DNA of 64,000 bases. It comes from JBGSKY01 sp041740995. GTDB taxonomy: Bacteria > Planctomycetota > Planctomycetia > Pirellulales > Pirellulaceae. A program made the position numbers and the translations under genes. The stretch is taken from assembly GCA_041740995.1 (NCBI GenBank), contig JBGSKY010000228.1, positions 24,392-88,391 on the forward strand. The letters are read 5' to 3'. A model generated the notes under the pieces. The model was given only the letters and a program-made list of their open reading frames with translations. It did not search any database and was not told where the DNA came from. Shown here one piece after another: positions 55,249-64,000 of this stretch; the stretch's first letter is position 1, and every line of letters starts with the position of its first letter.

Positions 55249-56515
55249 AAAGCCCTACAAGTTCATTCCGCCGATGAAGGGCACTTGGCTGCCCTGGCTC
55301 ATGCAACGGTTGGGATTGGTCGATTTATACTTAAAAAAATGTGAAGGTATTCGAGAACATGAAGTGCGTGGTATCGAGCACCTGAGAACATCAGTTGAGC
55401 GTGGTGATGGAATCCTGCTCGCCCCCAACCATTGCCGCTATGCTGATCCGATCGTTATGGCTTTTCTCGCCCGCGAGCTGAACATTTATCCGCTGGCGAT
55501 GGCAAGTTGGCATCTTTTTCATCAAAGTCGAGTGCAATCTCTTGCGATGCGAATCCTTGGGGCCTTCAGTATCTATCGTGAAGGCTCTGATCGTCAGTCG
55601 CTAGATACCGCAATCGACATCTTGGCAGATGCAAAACGACCGCTTCTGATCTTTCCCGAAGGCGCTGTTTTTCGGACCAATGATCGTTTGCAAGAATTGC
55701 TCGATGGAGTCTCTTTAATTACTCGTGCAGCGGCCAAGAAACGAATCAAATCCGATCCAAATGCGAAGGTAGTTGTTCATCCGATTGCGATCAAATACCT
55801 ACCGCTTGAGGCGGTTGACAAGATGGTCGAACCAATGCTCGTCGAAATCGAGCAACGATTGACTTGGCGACCAGCCCCATCGAGCAAATCATCATTACTG
55901 GACCGAGTGCAAAAAGCCACGCAAGCGATGCTTTGCCTGAAGGAAGTTGAATACTTTGGGACGCCACAAACCGGAACATGGCTTCATCGACAATCAAAGC
56001 TTGTCGATCGTCTGCTAAACCCACTGGAGCAATCGTATCTTGGAAAACTTGGCGAAGCTTCGATCATCAATCGCGTCAAAGCGTTGCGTACGAAAATAGT
56101 GCCGGAATTGCTAGCAGCGAAAAACGACGAAACGGTGCGGCAAAGACTGTGGGCCGAATTAGAAGAAATCTATCTCGCCCAACAAGTCGCGTCTTACCCG
56201 CCTGACTATCTTTCCGAAAACGCGACTGAGGCTAGGTTGTTGGAGACAGTTGAGAGGCTATCAGAGGACCTCACGGACAAAAGTCGAGTTTTCGGACCGC
56301 TGAAAGTGGTCCTAGAGATCGGACCGGCGATTGAGGTTTCCGACCAGCGTGCTCGGGGCGGTGACACACCAGATCTAATGGCTCAACTCCGAAGCTCTCT
56401 CACGTCGATGCTTGACGGCTTGGCAAAGCTTTCGAACTCAATCCCCTCGACGGCAAACGACGTTCATAATGACAGTGCGGAAACCGCGACCGTTGTGGGA
56501 GTTGCTACTGATTAA
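55229..56515 (+). CDS. PlsC-type acyltransferase with extended C-terminus
   Basis: A 428-residue protein starting inside galE. The acyltransferase core is at residues about 65-160: APNHCRYADPIVM (HX4D), SIYREGSDRQSLDTAI and IFPEGAVFRTNDRL. The C-terminal 250 residues are helical, with no recognised domain and several charged stretches. The substrate is probably a lysophospholipid or related lipid. It differs from the short plsC at 32653 by its long tail and by the coupling to galE, hinting at glycolipid synthesis. The 3' end overlaps the convergent Flp pilin gene by 11 bases. Confidence 0.85.
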   Translation: MQSIIIEKPYKFIPPMKGTWLPWLMQRLGLVDLYLKKCEGIREHEVRGIEHLRTSVERGDGILLAPNHCRYADPIVMAFLARELNIYPLAMASWHLFHQSRVQSLAMRILGAFSIYREGSDRQSLDTAIDILADAKRPLLIFPEGAVFRTNDRLQELLDGVSLITRAAAKKRIKSDPNAKVVVHPIAIKYLPLEAVDKMVEPMLVEIEQRLTWRPAPSSKSSLLDRVQKATQAMLCLKEVEYFGTPQTGTWLHRQSKLVDRLLNPLEQSYLGKLGEASIINRVKALRTKIVPELLAAKNDETVRQRLWAELEEIYLAQQVASYPPDYLSENATEARLLETVERLSEDLTDKSRVFGPLKVVLEIGPAIEVSDQRARGGDTPDLMAQLRSSLTSMLDGLAKLSNSIPSTANDVHNDSAETATVVGVATD

Positions 56516-56696
56516 ACGCTTGGTCGATCGCTGTGGCAGAGGCATCGAACGAGTCGGCAGTCGCCTGAGACATCTGCTTAACGGCTCCGACACAGATGAT
56601 GACGATCAGCGAGAGAAGCACGGCATATTCAACCGCCGTTGGGCCATGTTCATCTCGAGCCAGGCGTCGAAAGCTATCGATGGTTCTCGTGAGCAT
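56505..56696 (-). CDS. Flp/Fap-type pilin (lone copy)
   Basis: A 63-residue protein (ATG at 56696; a GTG one codon earlier is possible). It has the Flp pilin layout: basic N-terminus, then GPTAVEYAVLLSLIVIICVGAV, where the prepilin peptidase would cut after Gly and the mature protein starts with a hydrophobic helix and Glu at position 5. Flp pilins build tight-adherence (Tad) pili. No tad genes are present here, so this copy is orphaned in this window. It lies convergent with the acyltransferase and overlaps its 3' end by 11 bases. Confidence 0.85.
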   Translation of the reverse strand: MLTRTIDSFRRLARDEHGPTAVEYAVLLSLIVIICVGAVKQMSQATADSFDASATAIDQAFNQ

Positions 56697-57157
56697 CACA
56701 AAGTTCTTTTAATGGGGAGCACCGAAACGGTTCAATTCGGCGGCGGAAATGGTTCGGTTACAAACACCGAACGGTTCGCATGTCGCTTGATTTCAATTTG
56801 AAACCTACGGTGGAAATCGACTTGGGAACGCTGAAAGCTGATCTTGTAAGTTGCGAATTACTAGGGTTGCTTGTTCAATGCCAGAAATACCCTTACAAAC
56901 CGCAAATTCGAAAATCTTGGCTAGCGAACGAACTTGGTCGCAATCGTATCGTCAAGCTGGCCGCAATGGATCATACTAGGAGCTTATCGGAAAAGGGGTC
57001 CGACCCTTTGGAGGTACGGAGAGGGTCAGACCCCTTTTCCGATAGGCTCTAGGGCGGGCAGCAGAAATTTGTTGCGACTTATATTCAGCGACCCGTTTAA
57101 CGAATTCGCTTGAATTGCTGAACAGAAGTTATTTATTTCAGAACGACATGACCTTCG
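56697..57157. other. Intergenic region with a long palindromic repeat
   Basis: This stretch contains the palindrome at 56981-57048. A 90-codon plus frame from 56780 reads straight into it and is probably not a gene. No other feature was found. Confidence 0.55.
56981..57048. repeat. Long imperfect palindrome with GGGGTC-GACC arms (MITE/REP-like)
   Basis: Arms of 27 bases (56981-57007 and 57022-57048) match at 25 positions around a 14-base loop. Each arm includes TATCGGAAAAGGGGTC. The two differences (T-C and C-T transitions) would keep G-U pairing in RNA. It may be a transposon-derived miniature repeat or a strong terminator. Confidence 0.75.
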
Positions 57158-58984
57158 ATGCTTGGACCAATATTCGAACGCGAGTTGGTAATATTACCTC
57201 GCCGTGGAAAACACTATTTCAGCCGCGTCATCTTTGCGTTATCGCTATTCGTAATATTGTGCACGGCTTGGCTATTGATGGCTGGCATCCAGCCAATCAA
57301 CAATCTTGGCGACTTTGCAAGATTCGGCTCGCTGGTTTTTCAGATCCTCGGGCCGCTGCAACTGGTTGTATTGGTCTGTATCGCAGCAATTGCCGGTACG
57401 ATTTCAGTCGCGCATGAAAAAGATCGCAAGACGCTGATCCTGCTGCTCATGACGTCACTTCGGAACGACGAACTAGTCCTTGGCAAGGCGGGCGGCGGAT
57501 TCTTGATTGCGATGAACCTATTTCTGGCGGGTTTGCCAGTAATCGCTCTCACGACGCTTTTGGGCGGCGTATCGACAATGCAAATTTTTTTACTCGCTTG
57601 GGTCACCTTCGCGTCGATTTTCGCAGCCACGGCATTAGGAATTATCATCGCCTTCTGGCGTGAGAAAACGTTTCAGGCAATAGCCGTTACGATATTGTCT
57701 GTTGTTGTTTGGATTACGATATGTGAAGCCGTTTCACGCACTAACGCTATCCCTCTGTCGATTGATTTGGCGACCATTTTGAATCCGTTCCGCGCCGTTT
57801 GGCTGCTTTGCCAACCGATGGCTGCTGAATCCATTGCCGATTGGATTGGTGGCGTCGCGTTTCTTAGCGGATGCTGGATGATGTTTCTGGGCTCAATGCT
57901 GCTCTGGCGTGCCATCGTAATGCTCCGCGTCTGGAATCCCTCGCCAGAGGCGAGACCTCAAAACCAGGAGGAATCTGAACCGTCGCCTCGGCTGCTTGGC
58001 AATGATTCACCGGCCGCCGCCGAACCACTTGATGCATCAGGTAAACGTTTCGTTAAAGCGTGGAAGAGTCGAGCACCGCGACCCGTTTGGGACAATCCAA
58101 TACTTTGGCGTGAGATGCGAACATGGGCTTACGGAAAAAAGGTGCTGTTGATCCGAGTGGCGTATTTGATGATCGCTGCAGTGATTGGTCTGACCCTCTA
58201 TCGGACGCTACAGGAAACACAAATCGAAAGTATCAGTGGCCCGAGCACAGAAATCATCCCCGCGACGGCGAAAATCCTCGCACCGTTCTGCATACTTTCG
58301 TTGATTATCATCAATGCTTTAGCAGTAAATTCCATTTCAAACGAGCGCGACAGCCAAGCTTTAGATTTGCTGCTCGTGACAGAAATCACGCCTCCAATGT
58401 TTCTTTTCGGAAAAATTTTCGGCATCCTTTATGTTTGCAAAGAGATGGTACTAGCGCCGTTGATTTTATGTTCCTTTCTGTGGCTCAATTCAGGAATGAG
58501 CAGTGAGAACTTTTTCTTCACGACGATCGGATTGATCGTCTTTGACATATTTGTCAGCATGCTTGGCGTTCATTGCGGCGTGATTTACTATCGTTCGCGG
58601 ACAGCCATCGCAACTAGTTTAGGGACCGTCTTTTTCTTGTTCCTTGGAATTGTCGTTTGTATGTTGATCATGATCTCTTTCCAGGGATCGTTCAGTCGGC
58701 AATTGGCGCCGTTTCTCGCAATTATCATCGGCGGTGGAATTGGCCTGTATTATGCGTTAGGTTCCCGTAACCCGTCACCAGCGATCACACTGAGTGCTTT
58801 TGCTTTGCCTTTTTTGACATTCTTTTCAATCACCAGCTATATTCTACGCAATCAAGAACTGACGGTCTTCAGCGTAATCGTGACAGCCTATGGTTTTGCA
58901 ACATTAGCGATGGCGATTCCAGCGCTGACCGAATTCGATTTTGCACTCGGTCGAACACCGACGGCAGACGACGCAAATAATTGA
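57158..58984 (+). CDS. ABC-2-type transporter permease
   Basis: A 608-residue membrane protein with two sets of about six hydrophobic helices, the first at about residues 20-260 and the second at 325-600. AHEKDRKTLILLLMTSLRNDELVLGK near residue 85 and its echo SNERDSQALDLLLVTEITPPMFLFGK near 395 show an internal duplication of an ABC-2 permease unit, as in gliding-type or Na-export-type permeases. No ATPase gene is next to it, so the partner must be elsewhere. The next gene starts 37 bases after it. The start codon has no clear Shine-Dalgarno. Confidence 0.85.
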   Translation: MLGPIFERELVILPRRGKHYFSRVIFALSLFVILCTAWLLMAGIQPINNLGDFARFGSLVFQILGPLQLVVLVCIAAIAGTISVAHEKDRKTLILLLMTSLRNDELVLGKAGGGFLIAMNLFLAGLPVIALTTLLGGVSTMQIFLLAWVTFASIFAATALGIIIAFWREKTFQAIAVTILSVVVWITICEAVSRTNAIPLSIDLATILNPFRAVWLLCQPMAAESIADWIGGVAFLSGCWMMFLGSMLLWRAIVMLRVWNPSPEARPQNQEESEPSPRLLGNDSPAAAEPLDASGKRFVKAWKSRAPRPVWDNPILWREMRTWAYGKKVLLIRVAYLMIAAVIGLTLYRTLQETQIESISGPSTEIIPATAKILAPFCILSLIIINALAVNSISNERDSQALDLLLVTEITPPMFLFGKIFGILYVCKEMVLAPLILCSFLWLNSGMSSENFFFTTIGLIVFDIFVSMLGVHCGVIYYRSRTAIATSLGTVFFLFLGIVVCMLIMISFQGSFSRQLAPFLAIIIGGGIGLYYALGSRNPSPAITLSAFALPFLTFFSITSYILRNQELTVFSVIVTAYGFATLAMAIPALTEFDFALGRTPTADDANN

Positions 58985-59021
58985 ATGTCGCGAATTGATT
59001 TCCTGGTTGATCAAAAACAAC

Positions 59022-60290
59022 ATGCATCTTTTAAGTCTAGCAATCGCGATGATCGTCTTGCTGGCTGGGTCTGCCTTTTTTTCGGCGAGCGAAGCGGCGC
59101 TATTTTCGCTCAATTGGAATCAAGCGAACAGCCCGACCAAACCACGGCTGGCTGATCGTGTCATTTCGCACTTGCTTGCAAAGTCGGACAGGTTGCTTTC
59201 GACCATTCTGTTCTACAATCTGACAATCAATGTCAGCTACTTTACGCTCGCAACAATTGTCGGCAATTCATTCTCGCAGACGATCCCTCAAGCCGTTATC
59301 GGCGTGCCGTTGGCCAGCCTTGCGCTCATAATATTTATCGGCGAATTGATTCCTAAAAGCCTCGGTGTGACTGCACCTCTGAATGTTTCTCGCAGCGTGG
59401 CTATCCCACTTTCCTGGGCAGTCGCGGTGGCTAATCCGATCACTCCCGCCTTGCAGTGGGTGTGCGAAGTCTCACGACGAATTGTTTGGCCAGGGATGAT
59501 TCCTGAGCAGTATCTCGACGTAAGCGATCTGGAACGAGCGATCGAGTTGAGTGGCAGCGATGCGTCGTTGATAAAGCATGAGAAGGACATGCTGCAAAAC
59601 ACTGTTCAACTTTCAGTTGTGCGAATCGAGGAATGGATGCGTCCCCGATCGTCGTTTCTCTGCGTCGATTTACATGAGGACATCCAAGCAGCCATCATCG
59701 AGCAATTGCAAGACGAACCCAGTTCTGCGATCGAATATGTTTTGGTCAGCAGCGAAACTTCTGAAGTCGCTGGATCGATTCGTTTATCAGACATCGCGTT
59801 TTCTACGAAAATCGATTGGCGATTGCAGATTAAGCCGGTGCTTATCGTTGCTTGGTGCCAATCATTAGGTGATGTGTTTTCATTGATGCAGTCTTCGGAG
59901 AACTTCGTCGCTTTGGTCGTCAATGAGTTTGGCGAGTCGATCGGCGTGGTAACTTACGAAGACCTCATCGAATCCGTGTTTTGTACCGACAACACCAAGA
60001 CTCACGCATTCTCTCAGCCTGCGTTCGACCAAACTGGAAACCTTCAGTGGGAAGTTACCGGTTCAACTTCGCTACGGCGGATCGAACGTGCACTGACCAA
60101 AAAACTTCCGCGTGGACGACATGTAACAATCGCTGGAGTCGTCCAAAATGAATTACAGCGTTTGCCACAGCCAGGTGACTTAATTGAATGGGGCGGCTAT
60201 CTCATCGAAGTCATGGAAGTCCCGCGACGTGGTGAGCTGCTGCTTCGAATGAGCCAACCAGATCTGAACACTGAAATCACTTTATCGTAA
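59022..60290 (+). CDS. CNNM/CorC-family transporter (DUF21, CBS, CorC-HlyC)
   Basis: A 422-residue protein. I start at 59022 (MHLLSLAIAM), just before the first helix; the longer frame overlaps the permease end. DUF21 transmembrane part: SAFFSASEAALFSLN and LIIFIGELIPKSLGVTAP. A CBS-pair region follows (about residues 200-310). The C-terminal CorC_HlyC domain is near residues 345-415 (TSLRRIERALTKKLPRG, then GDLIEWGGYLIEV). The family includes magnesium and cobalt efflux or homeostasis proteins. The next gene is a shorter paralogue 12 bases downstream. Confidence 0.9.
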   Translation: MHLLSLAIAMIVLLAGSAFFSASEAALFSLNWNQANSPTKPRLADRVISHLLAKSDRLLSTILFYNLTINVSYFTLATIVGNSFSQTIPQAVIGVPLASLALIIFIGELIPKSLGVTAPLNVSRSVAIPLSWAVAVANPITPALQWVCEVSRRIVWPGMIPEQYLDVSDLERAIELSGSDASLIKHEKDMLQNTVQLSVVRIEEWMRPRSSFLCVDLHEDIQAAIIEQLQDEPSSAIEYVLVSSETSEVAGSIRLSDIAFSTKIDWRLQIKPVLIVAWCQSLGDVFSLMQSSENFVALVVNEFGESIGVVTYEDLIESVFCTDNTKTHAFSQPAFDQTGNLQWEVTGSTSLRRIERALTKKLPRGRHVTIAGVVQNELQRLPQPGDLIEWGGYLIEVMEVPRRGELLLRMSQPDLNTEITLS

Positions 60291-60302
60291 AGCAGACTGT
60301 TC

Positions 60303-61262
60303 ATGACCTTGGCTTTTTGTTTCATCCTTCTCGGCTTGGCCGCTAGCGCATTTTTCAGCGGTACGGAAACCGGTTTGTACCGCGTACCGCGCGTTCGTTT
60401 AGTGCTCGACGGAGTGGCCGGATCTTGGGTCGCCAAGTTTTTATTGTGGATCACTAACCATCCTGCCGCTTTCGTTTCTACAGTCCTCGTCGGCAACAAT
60501 ATCGCCAATTATTCTGTCTCGTTTGGAATCGTCGCTTTGGCTGGCGTTTTGATCGGCGAATCTAATACGACTATAGAATTGATGCTGACATTGATGTCGA
60601 CACCGATACTTTTCATCTATGGTGAGCTTTTGCCAAAGTCGTTGTTTTACAACGCTCCGTATCGTTTGCTAAGCCTTTCCGGTGGTCTCTTATTCATCGT
60701 GACGATATTGCTGGCACCAATTTCATTTCTGTTATATCTTGCCAGCTTGGGGGTGCAAAAAATATCTGGTCAAACACCGCTGAAGGTATTCCCAGGTCTG
60801 GCTAGGCGTGAATTAAAAAAGATGCTTCACGAGGGCAGTGAACTTGGTCTGCTATCCTTTACCCAGCGGAACATTTCTCAAAACATTTTGGCCTATGGCG
60901 GAACGACTATTCGCCAATATTGTATGCCCGTCCGCGGCTTGAGAGTGGTATCGAGCGATGCTAGCTTGCAAGATGTTCAACAGGCCGCCGCAAGAGTGAC
61001 GGGAAATTTGATCGCTGTTAAGCACCCACGGCAAGATAGGCTGGTCGGCTATTATCGAATATCCGACTTACTTGCCAATCCACTCCAATTGCCCCGTTTG
61101 CGAGCCTTATTGACGCTCGCTCCGGAGACATCTCAAGCGGTCGCTTTGAGCCTAATGCTCGCGGAACAGACTGAGCTTGCACGCGTTCTTGATACCAACG
61201 GAGAATTGGTCGGCGTCGTACTCCAGCAACGCTTGCTCAATCAAATGTTGCAACAGGATTGA
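60303..61262 (+). CDS. CNNM/DUF21-family transporter, shorter paralogue
   Basis: A 319-residue protein. The DUF21 part has SAFFSGTETGLYRVPR and FIYGELLPKSLFYNAP, with three or four helices in the first 170 residues. A CBS region covers about residues 205-310. The C-terminal CorC_HlyC domain of the upstream copy is missing. The two genes are adjacent in the same direction (12-base gap), so they probably form a heteromeric ion transporter. Confidence 0.88.
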   Translation: MTLAFCFILLGLAASAFFSGTETGLYRVPRVRLVLDGVAGSWVAKFLLWITNHPAAFVSTVLVGNNIANYSVSFGIVALAGVLIGESNTTIELMLTLMSTPILFIYGELLPKSLFYNAPYRLLSLSGGLLFIVTILLAPISFLLYLASLGVQKISGQTPLKVFPGLARRELKKMLHEGSELGLLSFTQRNISQNILAYGGTTIRQYCMPVRGLRVVSSDASLQDVQQAAARVTGNLIAVKHPRQDRLVGYYRISDLLANPLQLPRLRALLTLAPETSQAVALSLMLAEQTELARVLDTNGELVGVVLQQRLLNQMLQQD

Positions 61263-61522
61263 ATTCGCCGTTCGACACAGCGTCGATTGCGTCGCCAATT
61301 CTTGGCTGCGGCGTTTTCACAACGGTTGGTATCTGCTCACCGCTATGAAAATGGCAATGAAGCGATCAAACACTCCTGGGTTAAATCGCTTTTGATAAAT
61401 TCAATTTCAAATGCCAGAGAAGCATCATTGCAAACGCTTAACTCAAGAATTTATTCAACTACTGACGGACCTATTGCTCAAGCACCGCTACGCGAGTTCC
61501 TGAGACAAAAGCTCGATTATCT

Positions 61523-62125
61523 CTACGTTTTCGGCGCAGTTCGTGGCATCGATTCAACCACCTTATCAATCAAACCATAGGTGACCGCTTCTTCGGCGGC
61601 CATGAAGCGATCGCGGTCAGTATCTTTCTCGATATTTTCGAGAGTCTGACCACAGTGCTTAATCAATATTTCATTGAGTCGTTTTTTAAGACGCAAAAAT
61701 TCTTTGACGTGAATATCGATTTCTTCAGCCGTTCCCTGCATTCCAGCAAGCGGTTGGTGGATCATTATTCGCGAGTTCGGCAGTGAGAATCGTTTCCCAG
61801 CCGCACCAGCGGTCAGCAGAACTGCGCCCATCGACGCTGCTTGACCGATGCAGTAGGTCGCTACATCACAGGAGATGAATTGCATCGTGTCGTAGATCGC
61901 CATTCCCGCACTAACGCTTCCGCCGGGGCTGTTGATGTACATGTGGATGTCAGCTTTGGGGTCGTCTGATTGCAAAAACAGCATTTGCGCTACGAGTGCA
62001 TTGGCGATTTCGTCATCGACTTGCGAACCGAGGAAAATGATTCGGTCTTTAAGCAGTCGCGAGTAGATATCATACGCTCGTTCTTCGCGTCCATCCTTCT
62101 CGATAACATAGGGGATCATCGGCAT
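61523..62125 (-). CDS. clpP: ATP-dependent Clp protease proteolytic subunit (ClpP1)
   Basis: A 200-residue serine protease. I start at 62125 (MPMIPYVIEKDGREERAYD), the typical N-terminus, with GGAG about 11 bases upstream. The catalytic Ser is in GQAASMGAVLL, the His in IMIHQPLAG and the Asp in DTDRDRF. The sequence matches canonical ClpP closely. It is the second gene after the other clpP on the same strand, separated by 109 bases. Partner ATPases (ClpX/ClpA) are not in this window. Confidence 0.96.
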   Translation of the reverse strand: MPMIPYVIEKDGREERAYDIYSRLLKDRIIFLGSQVDDEIANALVAQMLFLQSDDPKADIHMYINSPGGSVSAGMAIYDTMQFISCDVATYCIGQAASMGAVLLTAGAAGKRFSLPNSRIMIHQPLAGMQGTAEEIDIHVKEFLRLKKRLNEILIKHCGQTLENIEKDTDRDRFMAAEEAVTYGLIDKVVESMPRTAPKT

Positions 62126-62234
62126 AACAATTCGGCTCCGTTTAAGCAATCAGTTTTGTGTACGTCATCTCTGTGTTAGAAAATCGCGGCATCGACATCG
62201 AATCTCCGCGACTGCATAGCGTTTGCAATCGACT

Positions 62235-62858
62235 TTAGGCCGAAGCGGTTTCTTCGATGGGTGACTTACCCAAAATTTCGTCGACAATCCCGTAATCTTT
62301 GGCCGCAGCAGCGGTTAGGAAAAAGTCTCGCTCGGTATCTTTGGCGATGCGATCAACAGACTGACCGGAGTGTTTGGCCAAGATTTCATTGAGCATTTGT
62401 CGCATTCGCAAGATTTCAGTTGCCTGAATCTCAATGTCTGAAATTTGGCCTCGAACGCCACCCGAAGGTTGATGCATCATCACGGTCGAATTGGGTAGAC
62501 AGTAACGCTTACCCTTCGCGCCGCCAGCCAGCAATACCGCCGCACCGCTGGCCGCTTGACCGACGCAGTAGGTAGCAACTGGGCACGAAAGCATTTGCAT
62601 CGTGTCATAGATTGCAAGCGTCGAGACGACTTCGCCTCCAGGCGAATTCAGATAAAAATGAATGTCTTTGCGACGATTTTCGCTTTGCAAATAAAGCAGT
62701 TTCATGACTACTTCATTGGCGTTTCCGGTGTAGATTTCGCCTTGGAGGAAAACGATTCGATTCTCCAGAAGCAAATCGCCAAGTGTCATTTGACGTTGGC
62801 GTTGATAGCTCTGATACGCATGCGAATCGAGGATCGGCTGCATTGGGGGAAAGTTCAC
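62235..62858 (-). CDS. clpP: ClpP-family protein (ClpP2)
   Basis: A 207-residue paralogue. The GTG at 62858 (MNFPPMQPIL) is supported by AAGGA about 9 bases upstream; an ATG five codons on is possible. Catalytic residues are present: Ser in GQAASGAAVLL, His in VMMHQPSGG and Asp in DTERDFF. The Met after the catalytic Ser, usual in ClpP, is Gly here. Dual clpP genes form hetero-oligomers in several bacteria. It precedes clpP1 and diverges from fabI. Confidence 0.95.
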   Translation of the reverse strand: MNFPPMQPILDSHAYQSYQRQRQMTLGDLLLENRIVFLQGEIYTGNANEVVMKLLYLQSENRRKDIHFYLNSPGGEVVSTLAIYDTMQMLSCPVATYCVGQAASGAAVLLAGGAKGKRYCLPNSTVMMHQPSGGVRGQISDIEIQATEILRMRQMLNEILAKHSGQSVDRIAKDTERDFFLTAAAAKDYGIVDEILGKSPIEETASA

Positions 62859-63292
62859 TACGACATCCTTACTTCAGCATGAGGTTAAATTTCTAAAGAC
62901 CGACAACAAGCATTACGTTCGAGGCCGATCGATAAGTTCAAGCATGTTCGATCGCGGCTTGTTCTGTCTAGCCGAGTTTTCGCTCAGCCAGACGTCCCAA
63001 TCGAATTTTCTAATTGCTCAGTCCTTTGTGGCGTGCAATTTGATCGCCTTCCTATGGTTACGTTCTTTGCGATTCTGACAAGACCGGGTTAAACGGATGA
63101 ACTGAAGTCGGCCAGCTTGTCGAAGACGCCAGACGAACTCGCCGAGTCGTGAAATGCTTTCAAAGGCGAACTATCGGCGATAGGCAATTGGTCGTCGGGG
63201 CGTTATCTTAGCAAGTGATTTGGCCAAACTGGATTGGCCAATCGGCGCTGTTCGGTGTAACCCGTGTTCGTGTAATTTGAAGTGAGACTGCG
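62859..63292. other. Divergent intergenic region between clpP2 and fabI
   Basis: This 434-base stretch holds both promoters. The main visible structure is the repeated TTGGCCAA pair at 63220-63241. No further gene was recognised. Confidence 0.5.
63220..63241. promoter_or_regulatory. Two TTGGCCAA palindromes upstream of fabI, candidate operator
   Basis: Identical 8-base palindromes at 63220-63227 and 63234-63241 are separated by 14 bases centre to centre, about 1.3 helical turns. They lie 51-73 bases before the fabI start. A dimeric regulator of fatty-acid genes is one possibility, but no regulator was seen. Confidence 0.35.
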
Positions 63293-64000
63293 ATGAAGAT
63301 GTTCGAGGGCAAGAAGGGCTTAATTTTGGGCGTGGCGAATGAGAATTCGATCGCTTGGGCCATCGCCAAAGAAATCATGGAACACGGTGGCACTTGCGGA
63401 TTCACTCACTTGCCTGACCGACCAGACGACGAAAAGAAAAAAAATCGGCTGCGGGTGAGCAAATGCACTGACAAATATCCCGACCAAATCGCTTTTTTAG
63501 AACCGCTGGATGTCCAGGACGACGCAAATATTCAGCAAGTCATGAAATTAGCCGCTGAAAAACTCGGCCAGTTCGATTTCCTTTTGCATTCGATCGCCTT
63601 TGCCGACCGAGACGATTTGTCTCGCGATACCGTTGAAACGAGTCGCGCCGGATTCAAGTTGGCGATGGACGTCAGTGTTTATTCTTTGATCGCTGTAACC
63701 AACGCAGCCAAAGAGTTCCTCGCGCCCAACGCGTCAGTGGCGGCGATGACCTACTTTGGCGGCGAAAAATGCGTGCCCGGTTATAATGTTATGGGCATTT
63801 GCAAAGCTGCCTTGGATGCGACGATCAAGTATCTCGCCTTCGATTTAGGCCCTCGCGGAATTCGCGTCAATGCCGTCAGCGCTGGTCCTCTCAAAACGCT
63901 CGCTGGATACGCGGCCGGAGTCGGCGAGATGCAGGAATACTACGGACACGTCGCCCCGCTTGGCAATTGTCCGCATTTCAACCCAACGGTCGCAATCCCG
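63293..64000 (+). CDS. fabI: Enoyl-ACP reductase FabI (3' end outside window)
   Basis: 236 residues are visible to the right edge. The ATG at 63293 (MKMFEGKKG) or the one at 63299 may be the start. ILGVANENSIAWAIAKEIMEHG is the FabI nucleotide-binding segment. The active site is TYFGGEKCVPGYNVMGICKAAL, with Tyr, six residues, then Lys. LDLGPRGIRVNAVSAGPLKT-type residues follow. It performs the last step of fatty-acid chain elongation. Confidence 0.93.
   Translation, partial: MKMFEGKKGLILGVANENSIAWAIAKEIMEHGGTCGFTHLPDRPDDEKKKNRLRVSKCTDKYPDQIAFLEPLDVQDDANIQQVMKLAAEKLGQFDFLLHSIAFADRDDLSRDTVETSRAGFKLAMDVSVYSLIAVTNAAKEFLAPNASVAAMTYFGGEKCVPGYNVMGICKAALDATIKYLAFDLGPRGIRVNAVSAGPLKTLAGYAAGVGEMQEYYGHVAPLGNCPHFNPTVAIP

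Noticed and set aside
56780..57052. Plus-strand 90-residue frame
   Set aside because: It runs into the palindrome at 56981-57048, which supplies its C-terminus; no ribosome site or motif.
1..64000. CRISPR array, tRNA, rRNA or insertion sequence
   Set aside because: No regularly spaced repeat array, no cloverleaf-like gene and no transposase-like frame was recognised by eye.

Overview
The window reads as a piece of a planctomycete chromosome, most likely a Pirellula/Rhodopirellula-type bacterium. The evidence is the set of lineage-typical families: a DUF1501 protein paired with a cytochrome-like DUF1549/DUF1553 (PSD1) protein, two DUF1559 prepilin-like proteins, a DUF1583-like protein, an SHD1-domain protein, a 1248-residue SecA, two adjacent clpP genes, and short degenerate intergenic repeats. 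No rRNA, tRNA, CRISPR array, insertion sequence or prophage was seen. Both edges cut genes: an M48 metallopeptidase on the left and fabI on the right.

Layout. 1-8.8 kb: a membrane M48 peptidase; a PSD1-DUF1501 operon with a divergent PAS-AraC regulator; a peptidoglycan-binding zincin without a signal peptide. 9-18 kb: secA and mfd on the minus strand and a sigma-70-family gene on the plus strand, separated by REP-like hairpins. 18.2-23.4 kb: an AT-richer minus-strand run encoding envelope proteins: a secreted 12-cysteine protein with a GG-like motif, an anchored beta-rich protein, a membrane-tethered C39-like peptidase, a DUF1573 protein, a DUF1559 prepilin-like protein and a DUF1583-like protein. 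A 13-G tract sits in the spacer of the candidate promoter of the first gene. This locus is the best candidate for an under-described system.

23.5-36.5 kb, plus strand: sulfotransferase plus GT-C-like membrane protein; a MoxR / DUF58 / transglutaminase set; cmk, plsC and guaB; and an SHD1 protein. 37-43.3 kb: a small membrane protein, a Tat-type terpenoid-cyclase-fold protein, an HD-GYP protein, a photolyase-related protein that seems to lack most iron-sulfur ligands, and a second DUF1559 protein. 43.3-52.6 kb: a large double-anchored protein of unknown function on the minus strand, then a plus-strand run of two secreted TPR proteins, one ExbB/TolQ and two ExbD/TolR proteins, which looks like a proton-driven envelope machine. 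53-64 kb: a tyrosine recombinase, galE with an overlapping acyltransferase, a lone Flp-type pilin, an orphan ABC-2 permease, two CNNM/CorC-like transporters, clpP1-clpP2, and divergent fabI.

Most genes concern the cell envelope, protein export or quality control, and core metabolism (CTP, GMP, fatty acids and phospholipids). All assignments rest on motifs read by eye; no database search was possible.
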